This document shows positions 56,768 through 64,000 of a DNA stretch of 64,000 nt, piece by piece. The notes beneath the pieces are model-generated. The model did no database searches. It had not been told where the DNA came from and was given only the letters and a program-made list of their open reading frames with translations. The translations under genes and the position numbers were made by a program. Numbering within the stretch: the first letter of the stretch is position 1; the number at the start of each line of letters is the position of its first letter. Source of the stretch: Pseudomonadota bacterium (GTDB lineage: Bacteria > Pseudomonadota > Gammaproteobacteria > Acidiferrobacterales > UBA6901); NCBI GenBank assembly GCA_021819085.1, contig JAKASJ010000004.1, positions 76,728-140,727 on the forward strand, written 5' to 3'.

Positions 56768-57786
56768 GCGGATGCGCTTCGGACCTGCATCGAGGACAGC
56801 TTGCTGCCGATGAGCTGTGGCACCTGGTTGCGAATAGCGGCGATCGCCACGCGTATGGCATTCTGGAAAGCGTAAGCATCGGCGCTGCCGTGACTCTTGA
56901 TAACAATGTTGTTGAGGCCCACCAGGCAGGCACCGTTGTAGCGGCGTGGATCCACCTTGTTGCGCACTGACCGCATTGCAGGCATCGCGATCAGGCCGGC
57001 CACACGCGTGAACAGGTTGCGCATAAACGCCTCCTTCATCAGATGCGAGATCATGCGTGCCAGGCCCTCACTGGTCTTCATGGCGACATTGCCGACAAAG
57101 CCGTCGCAGACTACGACGTCCGCCGTGCCGGTGAAGATTTCATCGCCCTCGACGTAGCCGCCGTAGTTGAGCCCACTCTGCCTGAAAAGCTCCGATGCCT
57201 TCTTGACGGTCTCGTTGCCCTTGATGTCCTCCACTCCGATATTGAGAAGGCACACCTTCGGGGCCGTTTTATGCTCTATGGCTCCGACGAGCAACGATCC
57301 CATGATGCCGAACTGCAGCAGTTGCTGCGGCGAGGAGTCCACGTTGGCGCCGAGATCCAGCACGTGCACATGACCGTGCATGGTCGGCCAGGCGGTAATG
57401 ATGGCCGGCCGGTCGATCCCCGGGAGCGTTTTGAGCACGAAGCGTGCGGTGGCCATGAGCGCGCCGGTGTTGCCGGCACTGACGCAGGCCTGCGCATCGC
57501 CGGACTTGACCAGATCGATCGCCACGCGCATCGACGAGTCCTTCTTGGAGCGCAGCGCCTGGGCCGGCGGTTCATCCATGCCGACCACCTCCGATGCATG
57601 GTGCACCTTAAGCCGCTCGTCCTCGCTGCGATTGAGCCGCTTCAGCTCGGCACGGACCTCGTCGCCCAGGCCGACGAGGATAAGCCTCAGGTCCGGCTGT
57701 TCGCGCAGCATCGCCAGAGCGGCCGGCATGGTCACCTGCAACCCCCGATCGCCCCCCATGGCATCCAGGGCTACCGTTATGCTCAC
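56764..57786 (-). CDS. plsX: Phosphate acyltransferase PlsX
   Basis: This 340-residue protein starts [13 protein letters not shown] at GTG 57786. It makes acyl-phosphate from acyl-ACP for phospholipid synthesis. [11 protein letters not shown] and [15 protein letters not shown] are typical. The ORF-track start at 57888 reads through rpmF. Confidence 0.96.
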   Translation of the reverse strand: MSITVALDAMGGDRGLQVTMPAALAMLREQPDLRLILVGLGDEVRAELKRLNRSEDERLKVHHASEVVGMDEPPAQALRSKKDSSMRVAIDLVKSGDAQACVSAGNTGALMATARFVLKTLPGIDRPAIITAWPTMHGHVHVLDLGANVDSSPQQLLQFGIMGSLLVGAIEHKTAPKVCLLNIGVEDIKGNETVKKASELFRQSGLNYGGYVEGDEIFTGTADVVVCDGFVGNVAMKTSEGLARMISHLMKEAFMRNLFTRVAGLIAMPAMRSVRNKVDPRRYNGACLVGLNNIVIKSHGSADAYAFQNAIRVAIAAIRNQVPQLIGSKLSSMQVRSASA

Positions 57787-57829
57787 AGCCGGCAGGCCCG
57801 GGCTGCGGATCGGCTGGAACCGGGCCGAC

Positions 57830-58009
57830 TCAGTCGGTCTTGGTGTCGAACACCTTGCGCCCGCGATAATAGCCGCTGGCACTGACATGGTGACGCAGGT
57901 GCGTTTCTCCGCTCGTCGGCTCGATGGAAAAATGGGGCGTCTTCAGCGCGTCGTGCGAACGGCGCATGCCACGCTTTGATGGGGTCTTCCGGCTTTTCTG
58001 TACGGCCAT
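57830..58009 (-). CDS. rpmF: 50S ribosomal protein L32
   Basis: This 59-residue protein is too short for the ORF track. It reads [20 protein letters not shown] and ends FDTKTD. Sequence and its usual place between yceD and plsX identify L32. GAGG precedes ATG 58009. The zinc-type cysteines are absent, so it is the C-minus form common in gammaproteobacteria. Confidence 0.98.
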   Translation of the reverse strand: MAVQKSRKTPSKRGMRRSHDALKTPHFSIEPTSGETHLRHHVSASGYYRGRKVFDTKTD

Positions 58010-58043
58010 AGGTATTCCTCTCTGTCATCATGGAACTGAAATC

Positions 58044-58556
58044 TCATTGCTTGCGTTTGAGATCCGCCAGGGCCGCAAACGGCCCCGGAGACGTAACGGC
58101 GTCCGTATCCGGACGGCCGGCACGCCCCGCCCCGGGTGAGGGACATTCTCCCTGCGGATGCCTCGGCGTCATCGGCAATGCCAGCAGCAGCTCGTCCTCG
58201 ACCAGTTCCGGCAGGGAAACGGGCGCTGCGACCTCGATAAAATCGACTTCTTCGGCCAGGACCGGGTGCGATTCCCCGGCCTGTAACAGAACCACGCGTG
58301 TCTTCGCCACGATGTCCTGTTCCAGCGCACCGAGACAGCGCTGACAGGTCAATCCCAACCGGGTCGTTATGGTTCCCGCCATCATCCGCCCGTGCGTACC
58401 GCGGTCGAAACGCAGGGCCACCTGCACCTTCGCCGCCGGGTTCTGGCACAATTCCCGCAAGCGTGGCATCGCCTGTACCGACAGCTCGCCCTCCAGGCTC
58501 GATCCTTCGTCGGCAAGCCGGATCGGGTCTATGGCGTCAGGCAAAATGGCGGACAT
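58044..58556 (-). CDS. yceD: YceD (DUF177) family protein
   Basis: This 170-residue protein has a conserved cysteine pair LTCQRCLGAL and the acidic stretch AEEVDFIEV then LVEDELLLALPM. YceD is linked to 23S rRNA accumulation in bacteria and lies directly upstream of rpmF, as in E. coli. ATG 58556 is chosen by family N-terminus (the track start at 58724 is unlikely). Confidence 0.92.
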   Translation of the reverse strand: MSAILPDAIDPIRLADEGSSLEGELSVQAMPRLRELCQNPAAKVQVALRFDRGTHGRMMAGTITTRLGLTCQRCLGALEQDIVAKTRVVLLQAGESHPVLAEEVDFIEVAAPVSLPELVEDELLLALPMTPRHPQGECPSPGAGRAGRPDTDAVTSPGPFAALADLKRKQ

Positions 58557-58717
58557 AGGCCGCGCATCATATATTTGCATCGGAAAACTGTCAAAATCGG
58601 TGCGGATTTGGCCGAACACGCCGCCATCAGACTGGAATCTGCCAACCCACTGCGGGCCATGCACGCGTTCGCTGAAACGGGCTGACGGGCCGGAAGGGGT
58701 GGACTTGGCCCGACTTG

Positions 58718-58746
58718 TTGACACACCCCCGGGCTTTACGTAAAAC
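58718..58746 (+). promoter_or_regulatory. Sigma-70-like promoter of the pyruvate carboxylase operon
   Basis: TTGACA at 58718-58723 is followed after 17 bases by TAAAAC at 58741-58746. This is a consensus -35 with a fair -10, some 84 bases before the biotin carboxylase start and between it and the divergent yceD. Confidence 0.55.
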
Positions 58747-58829
58747 GGTCAAACGGGCCTTTAATGGGTTTCCCGGCCCTGCCGTTGTGCCGCTTCCGGC
58801 GCAGCCCGCGACTTCCGACGGAGCCTGCC

Positions 58830-60248
58830 TTGTTCAAAAAGATTTTGGTCGCCAATCGGGGCGAGATCGCGGTCCGGATCGTGCGCGCTTGCGCCGAGAT
58901 GGGTATTAAATCGGCGGCGATTTACTCCGATGCCGACCGCAGCGCACTGCATGTAAAAAAAGCCGACGAGGCCTACAACGTCGGACCCGATCCGGTCGGC
59001 GGATACCTCAATGCGCACCGGATCGTGAATCTGGCCGTGACCACGGGCTGCGATGCCCTGCACCCGGGTTACGGCTTTCTCTCCGAGAACCCCGAACTGG
59101 CGGAAGTCTGTGCCCGCCGCGGCGTGACCTTCATCGGACCGCCGCCCGAGGTCATCCGCTGCATGGGAGACAAGGTGCGGGCGCGCCGGGCCATGGCCGA
59201 GGCCGGCATACCGGTGATACCGGGCAGCGATCACAGCCTGAGCGACGTCGCCGAAGCCGCGGAGCTTGCGCGCCGGATCGGCTATCCGGTGATGCTCAAA
59301 GCCACCAATGGCGGCGGCGGGCGCGGCATCCGCCGTTGTGACAGCGAGGATGAGCTGCGCCGCAGTTTCGAACGTGTGGTATCGGAAGCGACCAAGGCGT
59401 TCGGATCTGCCGATGTCTTCCTGGAAAAGTTCATTGCCCGCCCCCGTCATATCGAGGTTCAGATCCTTGCCGACCGCTACGGCAGCATTGTGCACCTGTA
59501 TGAGCGCGACTGTTCCATTCAGAGGCGCCATCAGAAGCTCGTCGAGACAGCACCCTCCCCGCAGCTCACCGAAGATCAGCGCATGCAGGTGTGCAATTTT
59601 GCGGTGCGCGCGGCGCGTGCCGCGGGCTACCAGAACGCCGGTACCGTGGAATTCCTGTTCGATCACGACGACCGCTTCCATTTCATGGAGATGAACACCC
59701 GTCTGCAGGTCGAACACACGGTCACCGAGCAGATCACCGGGATCGACATCGTGCAGGAGCAAATCAATATCGCTGCGGGCGCGCGTCTCGGCTTCAGTCA
59801 GAGCGAGGTCCAGCGCCGCGGCTTCGCCATACAGTTCCGCATCAATGCCGAGGATCCGAAGAACGACTTCCTTCCCGGTTTCGGGCGCATCACGCGCTAT
59901 TACGCCCCCGGCGGGCCGGGCGTACGGACCGACGCCGCGATCTACACCGGCTACGAATTTCCGCGCCACTACGATTCGATGTGCGCCAAGCTTACCGTCT
60001 GGGCGCTGGAATGGGACAAGGCCGTTGCGCGCGCCGCGCGCGCCCTGCGCGACACCGGCGTGGCGGGAGTGAAAACCACCATCCCCTACCATCTTCAGAT
60101 CCTCAGGACAGCGGAGTTCCGCGCCGGAAGATTCGACACCGGCTTCGTCGAACAGCACCCCGAACTGGTAAACTACACCGCGCGCCGGCCGCCGGCGCAC
60201 ATCGCGACGGCCGTGGCGGCCGCGATCGCGGCGCACTACGGCCGTTAA
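58830..60248 (+). CDS. pycA: Biotin carboxylase subunit of two-subunit pyruvate carboxylase
   Basis: This 472-residue ATP-grasp enzyme starts FKKILVANRGEIAVRI after TTG 58830, with GGAGC upstream; the track ATG at 58764 would add an unlike N-terminus. GGGGRGIRR, HRHQKLVE and EMNTRLQVEH are the nucleotide, metal and bicarbonate motifs. It carboxylates biotin on the partner encoded 21 bases downstream. The pairing with a carboxyltransferase-BCCP protein rather than accB shows it is not the acetyl-CoA carboxylase subunit. Confidence 0.92.
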   Translation: MFKKILVANRGEIAVRIVRACAEMGIKSAAIYSDADRSALHVKKADEAYNVGPDPVGGYLNAHRIVNLAVTTGCDALHPGYGFLSENPELAEVCARRGVTFIGPPPEVIRCMGDKVRARRAMAEAGIPVIPGSDHSLSDVAEAAELARRIGYPVMLKATNGGGGRGIRRCDSEDELRRSFERVVSEATKAFGSADVFLEKFIARPRHIEVQILADRYGSIVHLYERDCSIQRRHQKLVETAPSPQLTEDQRMQVCNFAVRAARAAGYQNAGTVEFLFDHDDRFHFMEMNTRLQVEHTVTEQITGIDIVQEQINIAAGARLGFSQSEVQRRGFAIQFRINAEDPKNDFLPGFGRITRYYAPGGPGVRTDAAIYTGYEFPRHYDSMCAKLTVWALEWDKAVARAARALRDTGVAGVKTTIPYHLQILRTAEFRAGRFDTGFVEQHPELVNYTARRPPAHIATAVAAAIAAHYGR

Positions 60249-60269
60249 CCAGTCAGGGATCCCGCCGCA

Positions 60270-62093
60270 ATGAAGTCGAAGAAGGTGTTCGTTACCGAAC
60301 TCGCACTGCGCGACGCGCACCAGTCGCTGATCGCCACGCGCATGCGCACCGAGGACATGCTGCCGGTCTGCGACAAGCTCGACCGGGCCGGCTTCTGGTC
60401 GATCGAGGCCTGGGGCGGTGCCACCTTCGACGCCTGCATCCGATTCCTGAAAGAGGACCCCTGGGAGCGCCTGCGGCACCTCAGGACGGCGCTGCCCAAC
60501 ACCCCGATCCAGATGCTGCTGCGCGGCCAGAACCTTCTCGGTTACCGCCATTACTCGGATGACGTGGTCACCGCTTTCATACACAAGGCTGCGCTCAACG
60601 GCGTCGAAGTCTTCCGCATATTCGATGCCATGAACGACCTGCGCAACATCCAGGTCTCGGTGGCCGCGGTGATCGCCGCCGGCAAGCACGCGCAGGGCGC
60701 GATCTGCTATACCACAAGCCCGGTCCACACGATCGAGCATTTCGTCGAGCAGGCGGTCGAGATCGAGAAGATGGGCTGCCACAGCCTGTGCATCAAGGAC
60801 ATGGCTGGGCTACTCACCCCGGTGCGCGCGAGCGAGCTGTTCGCGGCGATGTCTGCGAGAGTGAAGATTCCTCTCCACTTTCACTCCCACACGACCGCAG
60901 GTATCGCCAACATAAGCATGTACAAGGCAGTCGAGAACGGTGCAAGGCATGTGGACACCGCGATCAGTTCGATGTCCTGGGGGACGAGCCATTCGCCGAC
61001 CGAGTCCATGGTCGTCGCCTTCCGCGGCACTCCCTACGACACCGGGCTTGATCTCGAACTGCTGCAGGATATCGGCAGCTATTTTCATGAAGTACGCAAG
61101 AAGTACCATCAGTTCGAAAGCGAGCACAGCGGCGTAGATACGCGGGTGCAGGTCAACCAGGTTCCAGGCGGGATGATTTCCAATCTGGCTCACCAGCTCC
61201 GGGAACAAGGTGCGCTGCAACGCATGCCCGAAGTGCTGGCCGAGATTCCGCGGGTACGCGAGGACCTCGGCTACCCGCCGCTCGTGACTCCGACCTCCCA
61301 GATCATCGGCACACAGGCCGTGCTCAACGTACTGACCGCGCGCAGATACAAGAACATCACCAGCGAGGTGAAACTGTATCTCCAGGGCCGCTACGGGCGG
61401 GCACCAGGACCGGTGAACGAAACCGTCCGCAGAATGGCGATCGGCGACGAGGAAGTCATCAGCTGCCGCCCCGCCGATACGCTGAAACCGGAGATGGCGC
61501 GACTCACCGCGGCTGCCGGATCCATCGCGAGCAGCGAGGAGGACGTTCTCACCTATGCCATGTTTCCGGAAGTCGGGCGCGCGTTTCTTGAAGCGCGCGC
61601 GGCGTCACTGCTCGTGCCCGAGCAGGTTCAAACCGCGCCGGTCGTACCCGGGCCGGCAACGGCGGCGCCTACCGAATTCAACGTTACCGTGCACGGCGAG
61701 ACCTATCACCTGAAGATCACCGGCGCCGGACACCGCAGCGAACACCGCCGGCCCTTCTACGTCACCGTCGATGGCATGCCGGAAGAGATACTCGTGGAAA
61801 CGCTGACGGAAGGGATCGCTGCCGAAGGCAGCGTTGCCACCCGGCCTTCCCGGGTCTCGCACCGACCCAAGGCCAGCAAGGAAGGACACGTCACCAGCTC
61901 AATGCCCGGGACCGTCGTAGCGGTGATGGTGCAGCCGGGTGAGCACGTCGAAGCGGGAGATCCGGTACTCGTGATCGAAGCGATGAAGATGGAAAACGAG
62001 GTGCCGGCCCCCGTCGCCGGCACGGTCAAGGCGGTCTACGCCTCCAAAGGTGACAGCGTCAATCCCGATGAAGTACTGCTAGAGATCGGCTGA
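60270..62093 (+). CDS. pycB: Pyruvate carboxylase subunit B (carboxyltransferase plus biotin carrier; OadA-like)
   Basis: This 607-residue protein has an HMGL-like carboxyltransferase domain (ELALRDAHQSLIATR, metal ligands in HFHSHTT), a conserved PYC_OADA region, a linker and a C-terminal biotinyl domain with EAMKMENEV near residue 571. It forms oxaloacetate from pyruvate. OadA of the sodium-pumping oxaloacetate decarboxylase is similar, but no oadB or oadG is nearby, while a biotin carboxylase is, so anaplerotic carboxylation is favoured. Confidence 0.92.
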   Translation: MKSKKVFVTELALRDAHQSLIATRMRTEDMLPVCDKLDRAGFWSIEAWGGATFDACIRFLKEDPWERLRHLRTALPNTPIQMLLRGQNLLGYRHYSDDVVTAFIHKAALNGVEVFRIFDAMNDLRNIQVSVAAVIAAGKHAQGAICYTTSPVHTIEHFVEQAVEIEKMGCHSLCIKDMAGLLTPVRASELFAAMSARVKIPLHFHSHTTAGIANISMYKAVENGARHVDTAISSMSWGTSHSPTESMVVAFRGTPYDTGLDLELLQDIGSYFHEVRKKYHQFESEHSGVDTRVQVNQVPGGMISNLAHQLREQGALQRMPEVLAEIPRVREDLGYPPLVTPTSQIIGTQAVLNVLTARRYKNITSEVKLYLQGRYGRAPGPVNETVRRMAIGDEEVISCRPADTLKPEMARLTAAAGSIASSEEDVLTYAMFPEVGRAFLEARAASLLVPEQVQTAPVVPGPATAAPTEFNVTVHGETYHLKITGAGHRSEHRRPFYVTVDGMPEEILVETLTEGIAAEGSVATRPSRVSHRPKASKEGHVTSSMPGTVVAVMVQPGEHVEAGDPVLVIEAMKMENEVPAPVAGTVKAVYASKGDSVNPDEVLLEIG

Positions 62094-62118
62094 TGCGCCT
62101 ATTTCCCGTACGCCACCG

Positions 62119-62715
62119 GTGCCCGCTTCCGTGCCACAGCGCGAACTGATCCTTGCCTCCTCTTCGGTATTCCGGCGCGAACTGCTGCAGCGTCTGCAGC
62201 TTCCGTTCCGCGCCATCGCCCCGGAGGTCGACGAACAGCCGCTCGCACACGAGTTGCCACAGGCACTGGTCGAGCGCCTTGCTGTCGCCAAGGCGAATGC
62301 CGTCGCCCGCCTGCATCCGACGGCGCTGGTCATCGGCTCCGACCAGGTAGTGGTCCAGAACGGGCGCATCGTGGGCAAGCCGGCAGGCCACGAAGCCGCA
62401 GTCCAGCAGCTGCGCGAGGCATCCGGGCGCCGGGTCGTGCTCCATACCGGGCTCGCCGTGATCGACGCGGCGAGCGGCCGTACGCAGAGCGAGGTCGTTC
62501 CGTTTGCTACGGTTTTCCGGCGCCTGAGCGACGAGGAAATCGAATGCTACCTGCGCAAGGACAAACCCTACAACTGCGCCGGCAGCCTGCGGTCGGAAGG
62601 GCTGGGCATCGCGCTGCTGGAGCGCTTCGAAGGTGACGATCCTACGGCGCTCATCGGCCTGCCGCTTATCGCCCTGCGCAGAATGCTCGAGAACGAGGCG
62701 GTCCGCATTCTCTGA
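62119..62715 (+). CDS. yceF: Maf-family nucleotide pyrophosphatase (YceF type)
   Basis: This 198-residue protein has ILASSSVFRRELL, IGSDQVV and KPYNCAGSLRSEGLG. The last block marks the YceF branch, which hydrolyses 7-methyl-GTP. It starts at GTG 62119. In E. coli yceF is divergent from yceD; here the pyruvate carboxylase operon lies between them. Confidence 0.93.
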   Translation: MPASVPQRELILASSSVFRRELLQRLQLPFRAIAPEVDEQPLAHELPQALVERLAVAKANAVARLHPTALVIGSDQVVVQNGRIVGKPAGHEAAVQQLREASGRRVVLHTGLAVIDAASGRTQSEVVPFATVFRRLSDEEIECYLRKDKPYNCAGSLRSEGLGIALLERFEGDDPTALIGLPLIALRRMLENEAVRIL

Positions 62716-62805
62716 TGCGGGATTCCGCAGCCGCGGTGGGCCGCTATAATTATTCTGAGATGAAGGCAGATCCCGCGGGGATTGCCCGTTCCCGGAGGTA
62801 CGGCC

Positions 62806-63150
62806 GTGGCCCTGAAACCGATACACAACAACCCGGACCCTCTCTACCGGCTGCTGCGCGAAGCCCGGGTCAAGGATTTCAACGAACGTCGCCAGCACGG
62901 GGACACGCCCGATCTGAGGGATTGCGATTTTCGCGGCCTTGACCTGCGCGGACTCATCACCGAGGGAATCGACTTCAGCGGCTGCTATTTCCGCCAGACC
63001 GATCTGCGCGGCATCGATTTCTCGCACGCCCGCCTGGAGGGCGCCAGCATCAACGGCGCCAAGATTTCCGGCACGCTTTTTCCGCAGGAGCTTTCGGCCG
63101 AAGAGATCACGCTGTCTCTGCTGCACGGAACGCGCATGCGCTACGCGTAA
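62806..63150 (+). CDS. Small pentapeptide-repeat protein
   Basis: This 114-residue protein starts at GTG 62806 with GGAGG seven bases upstream. About residues 38-82 form some eight pentapeptide repeats of the A(D/N)LxG type (LRDCDFRGLDLRGL, DFSGCYF, DLRGIDFSHARLEGASI). Such repeats fold as a quadrilateral beta-helix. No function is clear. It converges with the sppA-type gene 20 bases away. Confidence 0.88.
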   Translation: MALKPIHNNPDPLYRLLREARVKDFNERRQHGDTPDLRDCDFRGLDLRGLITEGIDFSGCYFRQTDLRGIDFSHARLEGASINGAKISGTLFPQELSAEEITLSLLHGTRMRYA

Positions 63151-63170
63151 AGCGCCGCGCGCACCGGCGC

Positions 63171-64000
63171 TCAGCGCAGTCGCGGCACCGGCTGGAACAG
63201 GTCGGCTTCGAAGCGCTGTGCGATGCTTGCGCCGATGCGACCGGCCACGCGATCGAAGAAGTTCTGCTGTACCGTGAAATCGACGATGTGCCGGGCGCCG
63301 ATGATCTTGCGCGCCACGTAGCGGGTGCTGCCGAAACCGTCGATCAGGCCGAGCTTGCGGGCGTCTTCTCCGGTCCAGAACAATCCGCTGAACAGGTTCT
63401 TGTTGTTCTTGAGGGCGCTGCCGCGTCCGTGCTTCACGGCGTCGATGAACTGGTGGTGGATCTCGCTCAGCATGCCCAGCGCATAGCTCCGTTCTTTCGG
63501 CGCGAGCGGCGAAAACGGATCCAGTATCCCCTTGTAGCGGCCGGCGGTAAGCAGTCGCCGCTCGATTCCGAGCTTGTGCATCGCATCAACGAATCCGAAC
63601 CCGTCTATCAGCACGCCGATCGACCCGACAATGCTGGCCTGATTCGCATAGATCTTCTTGGCACCAGCAACCGCGTAGTAACAGCCCGACGCACACTCGT
63701 CGCCGATCACTGCGTACAGCGGTATCTTGGGGTATTTGCGACGCAGCCGCCTTATCGCATTGTAGATCTCGGCAGACTGTACCGGGCTGCCGCCCGGACT
63801 GTCCGCGCTCACGATGACCCCGGCGGTCTGCTTGCTGGCGAACGCCGCGCGCAGGCCGGAGATGACGTTGTCGGCGCTCGCCTGGCTGTCGGCCGAAATC
63901 ACGCCATCAAGATGGACCAGCGCGGTGTACTTCCCGACCAGGGCGGTCTTTCCCCAGTTGCCCGTCTCGGACAGGATAATGATGCCGAGCACGATCGCAA
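63171..64000 (-). CDS. sppA: S49-family signal peptide peptidase SppA (N-terminal part outside window)
   Basis: At least 273 C-terminal residues are present, and the frame runs off the right edge. The GTG at 63992 is a track artefact, as the hydrophobic IVLGIIIL segment continues upstream. The catalytic serine is in GDECASGCYYAVAG and the lysine in TAGRYKGILDPF, with DSPGGSP forming the oxyanion region. It cuts remnant signal peptides in the inner membrane. The short single-domain form of about 300 residues is expected. Confidence 0.9.
   Translation of the reverse strand, partial: AIVLGIIILSETGNWGKTALVGKYTALVHLDGVISADSQASADNVISGLRAAFASKQTAGVIVSADSPGGSPVQSAEIYNAIRRLRRKYPKIPLYAVIGDECASGCYYAVAGAKKIYANQASIVGSIGVLIDGFGFVDAMHKLGIERRLLTAGRYKGILDPFSPLAPKERSYALGMLSEIHHQFIDAVKHGRGSALKNNKNLFSGLFWTGEDARKLGLIDGFGSTRYVARKIIGARHIVDFTVQQNFFDRVAGRIGASIAQRFEADLFQPVPRLR

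Noticed and set aside
58761-60782. 673-residue minus-strand ORF
   Set aside because: Antisense frame over pycA/pycB, created by GC-rich codon bias; low-complexity composition and no family resemblance.
1-64000. CRISPR arrays, rRNA and tRNA genes
   Set aside because: No regularly spaced repeats and no rRNA or tRNA signatures were seen by eye; a covariance-model scan could still find a tRNA in the gaps.

Overview
The window looks like a GC-rich chromosome segment from a sulfur-oxidising gammaproteobacterium (Chromatiales/Ectothiorhodospiraceae-like). Two things support this. The core block rpmF-plsX-fabHDG-acpP-fabF-pabB-pabC ... mltG-tmk-holB-pilZ-tatD has a gammaproteobacterial layout. The aprM-aprB-aprA operon is the dissimilatory APS reductase arrangement of sulfur oxidisers. 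No rRNA, tRNA or CRISPR array was recognised. Gene assignments rest on motif reading and recall of family sequences, not on database searches.

Left region (1-9.6 kb): a thiocyanate/cyanate island. It holds the 3' end of a thiocyanate hydrolase alpha subunit, a small DGC-family cysteine protein, an orphan ThDP enzyme, a formate/nitrite-family anion channel with a strong hairpin terminator, a CynR-like LysR regulator with an unusual four-cysteine tail, a NiCoT nickel/cobalt permease (thiocyanate hydrolase is a cobalt enzyme) and cyanase. Long non-coding gaps and an IS3-type remnant show that it has been rearranged. The likely logic is entry and breakdown of SCN-/OCN- to ammonia, CO2 and reduced sulfur.

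9.7-20.4 kb: a methyltransferase, a PhzF-like isomerase, a DUF523 protein, an orphan GlcF-like iron-sulfur protein, an AhpD-like protein and a COG2509 flavoprotein. They are followed by aprMBA, which oxidises sulfite to APS and passes electrons to the membrane.

21.7-27.7 kb: a type IV pilus minor-pilin operon (pilin, fimT/fimU-like, pilV, pilW, pilX) ending in a PilY1-type tip protein whose N-terminal third resembles an L-type lectin.

27.8-38 kb: a patchy accessory region. It has a decayed flavoprotein disulfide reductase, class I fructose-bisphosphate aldolase, a frameshifted ArsR remnant beside a methyltransferase, a second-type FtsH, a DsrC-family protein that keeps CysB but lacks CysA, and a P2-type cation ATPase.

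38.3-44.7 kb: a class V PLP enzyme, then a tightly overlapping three-gene operon of a group II decarboxylase, a TPR/ATP-grasp protein and a divergent fold-type I PLP enzyme. I could not match this set to a known pathway, and it is my best candidate for an undescribed system.

44.6-64 kb: housekeeping genes. tatD, pilZ, holB, tmk and mltG are separated from pabC/pabB by an inserted DUF2459 lipoprotein gene. Then come the fatty-acid/phospholipid genes back to rpmF and yceD, and divergently a two-subunit pyruvate carboxylase, maf/yceF and a small pentapeptide protein. A converging sppA-type peptidase is cut by the right edge.
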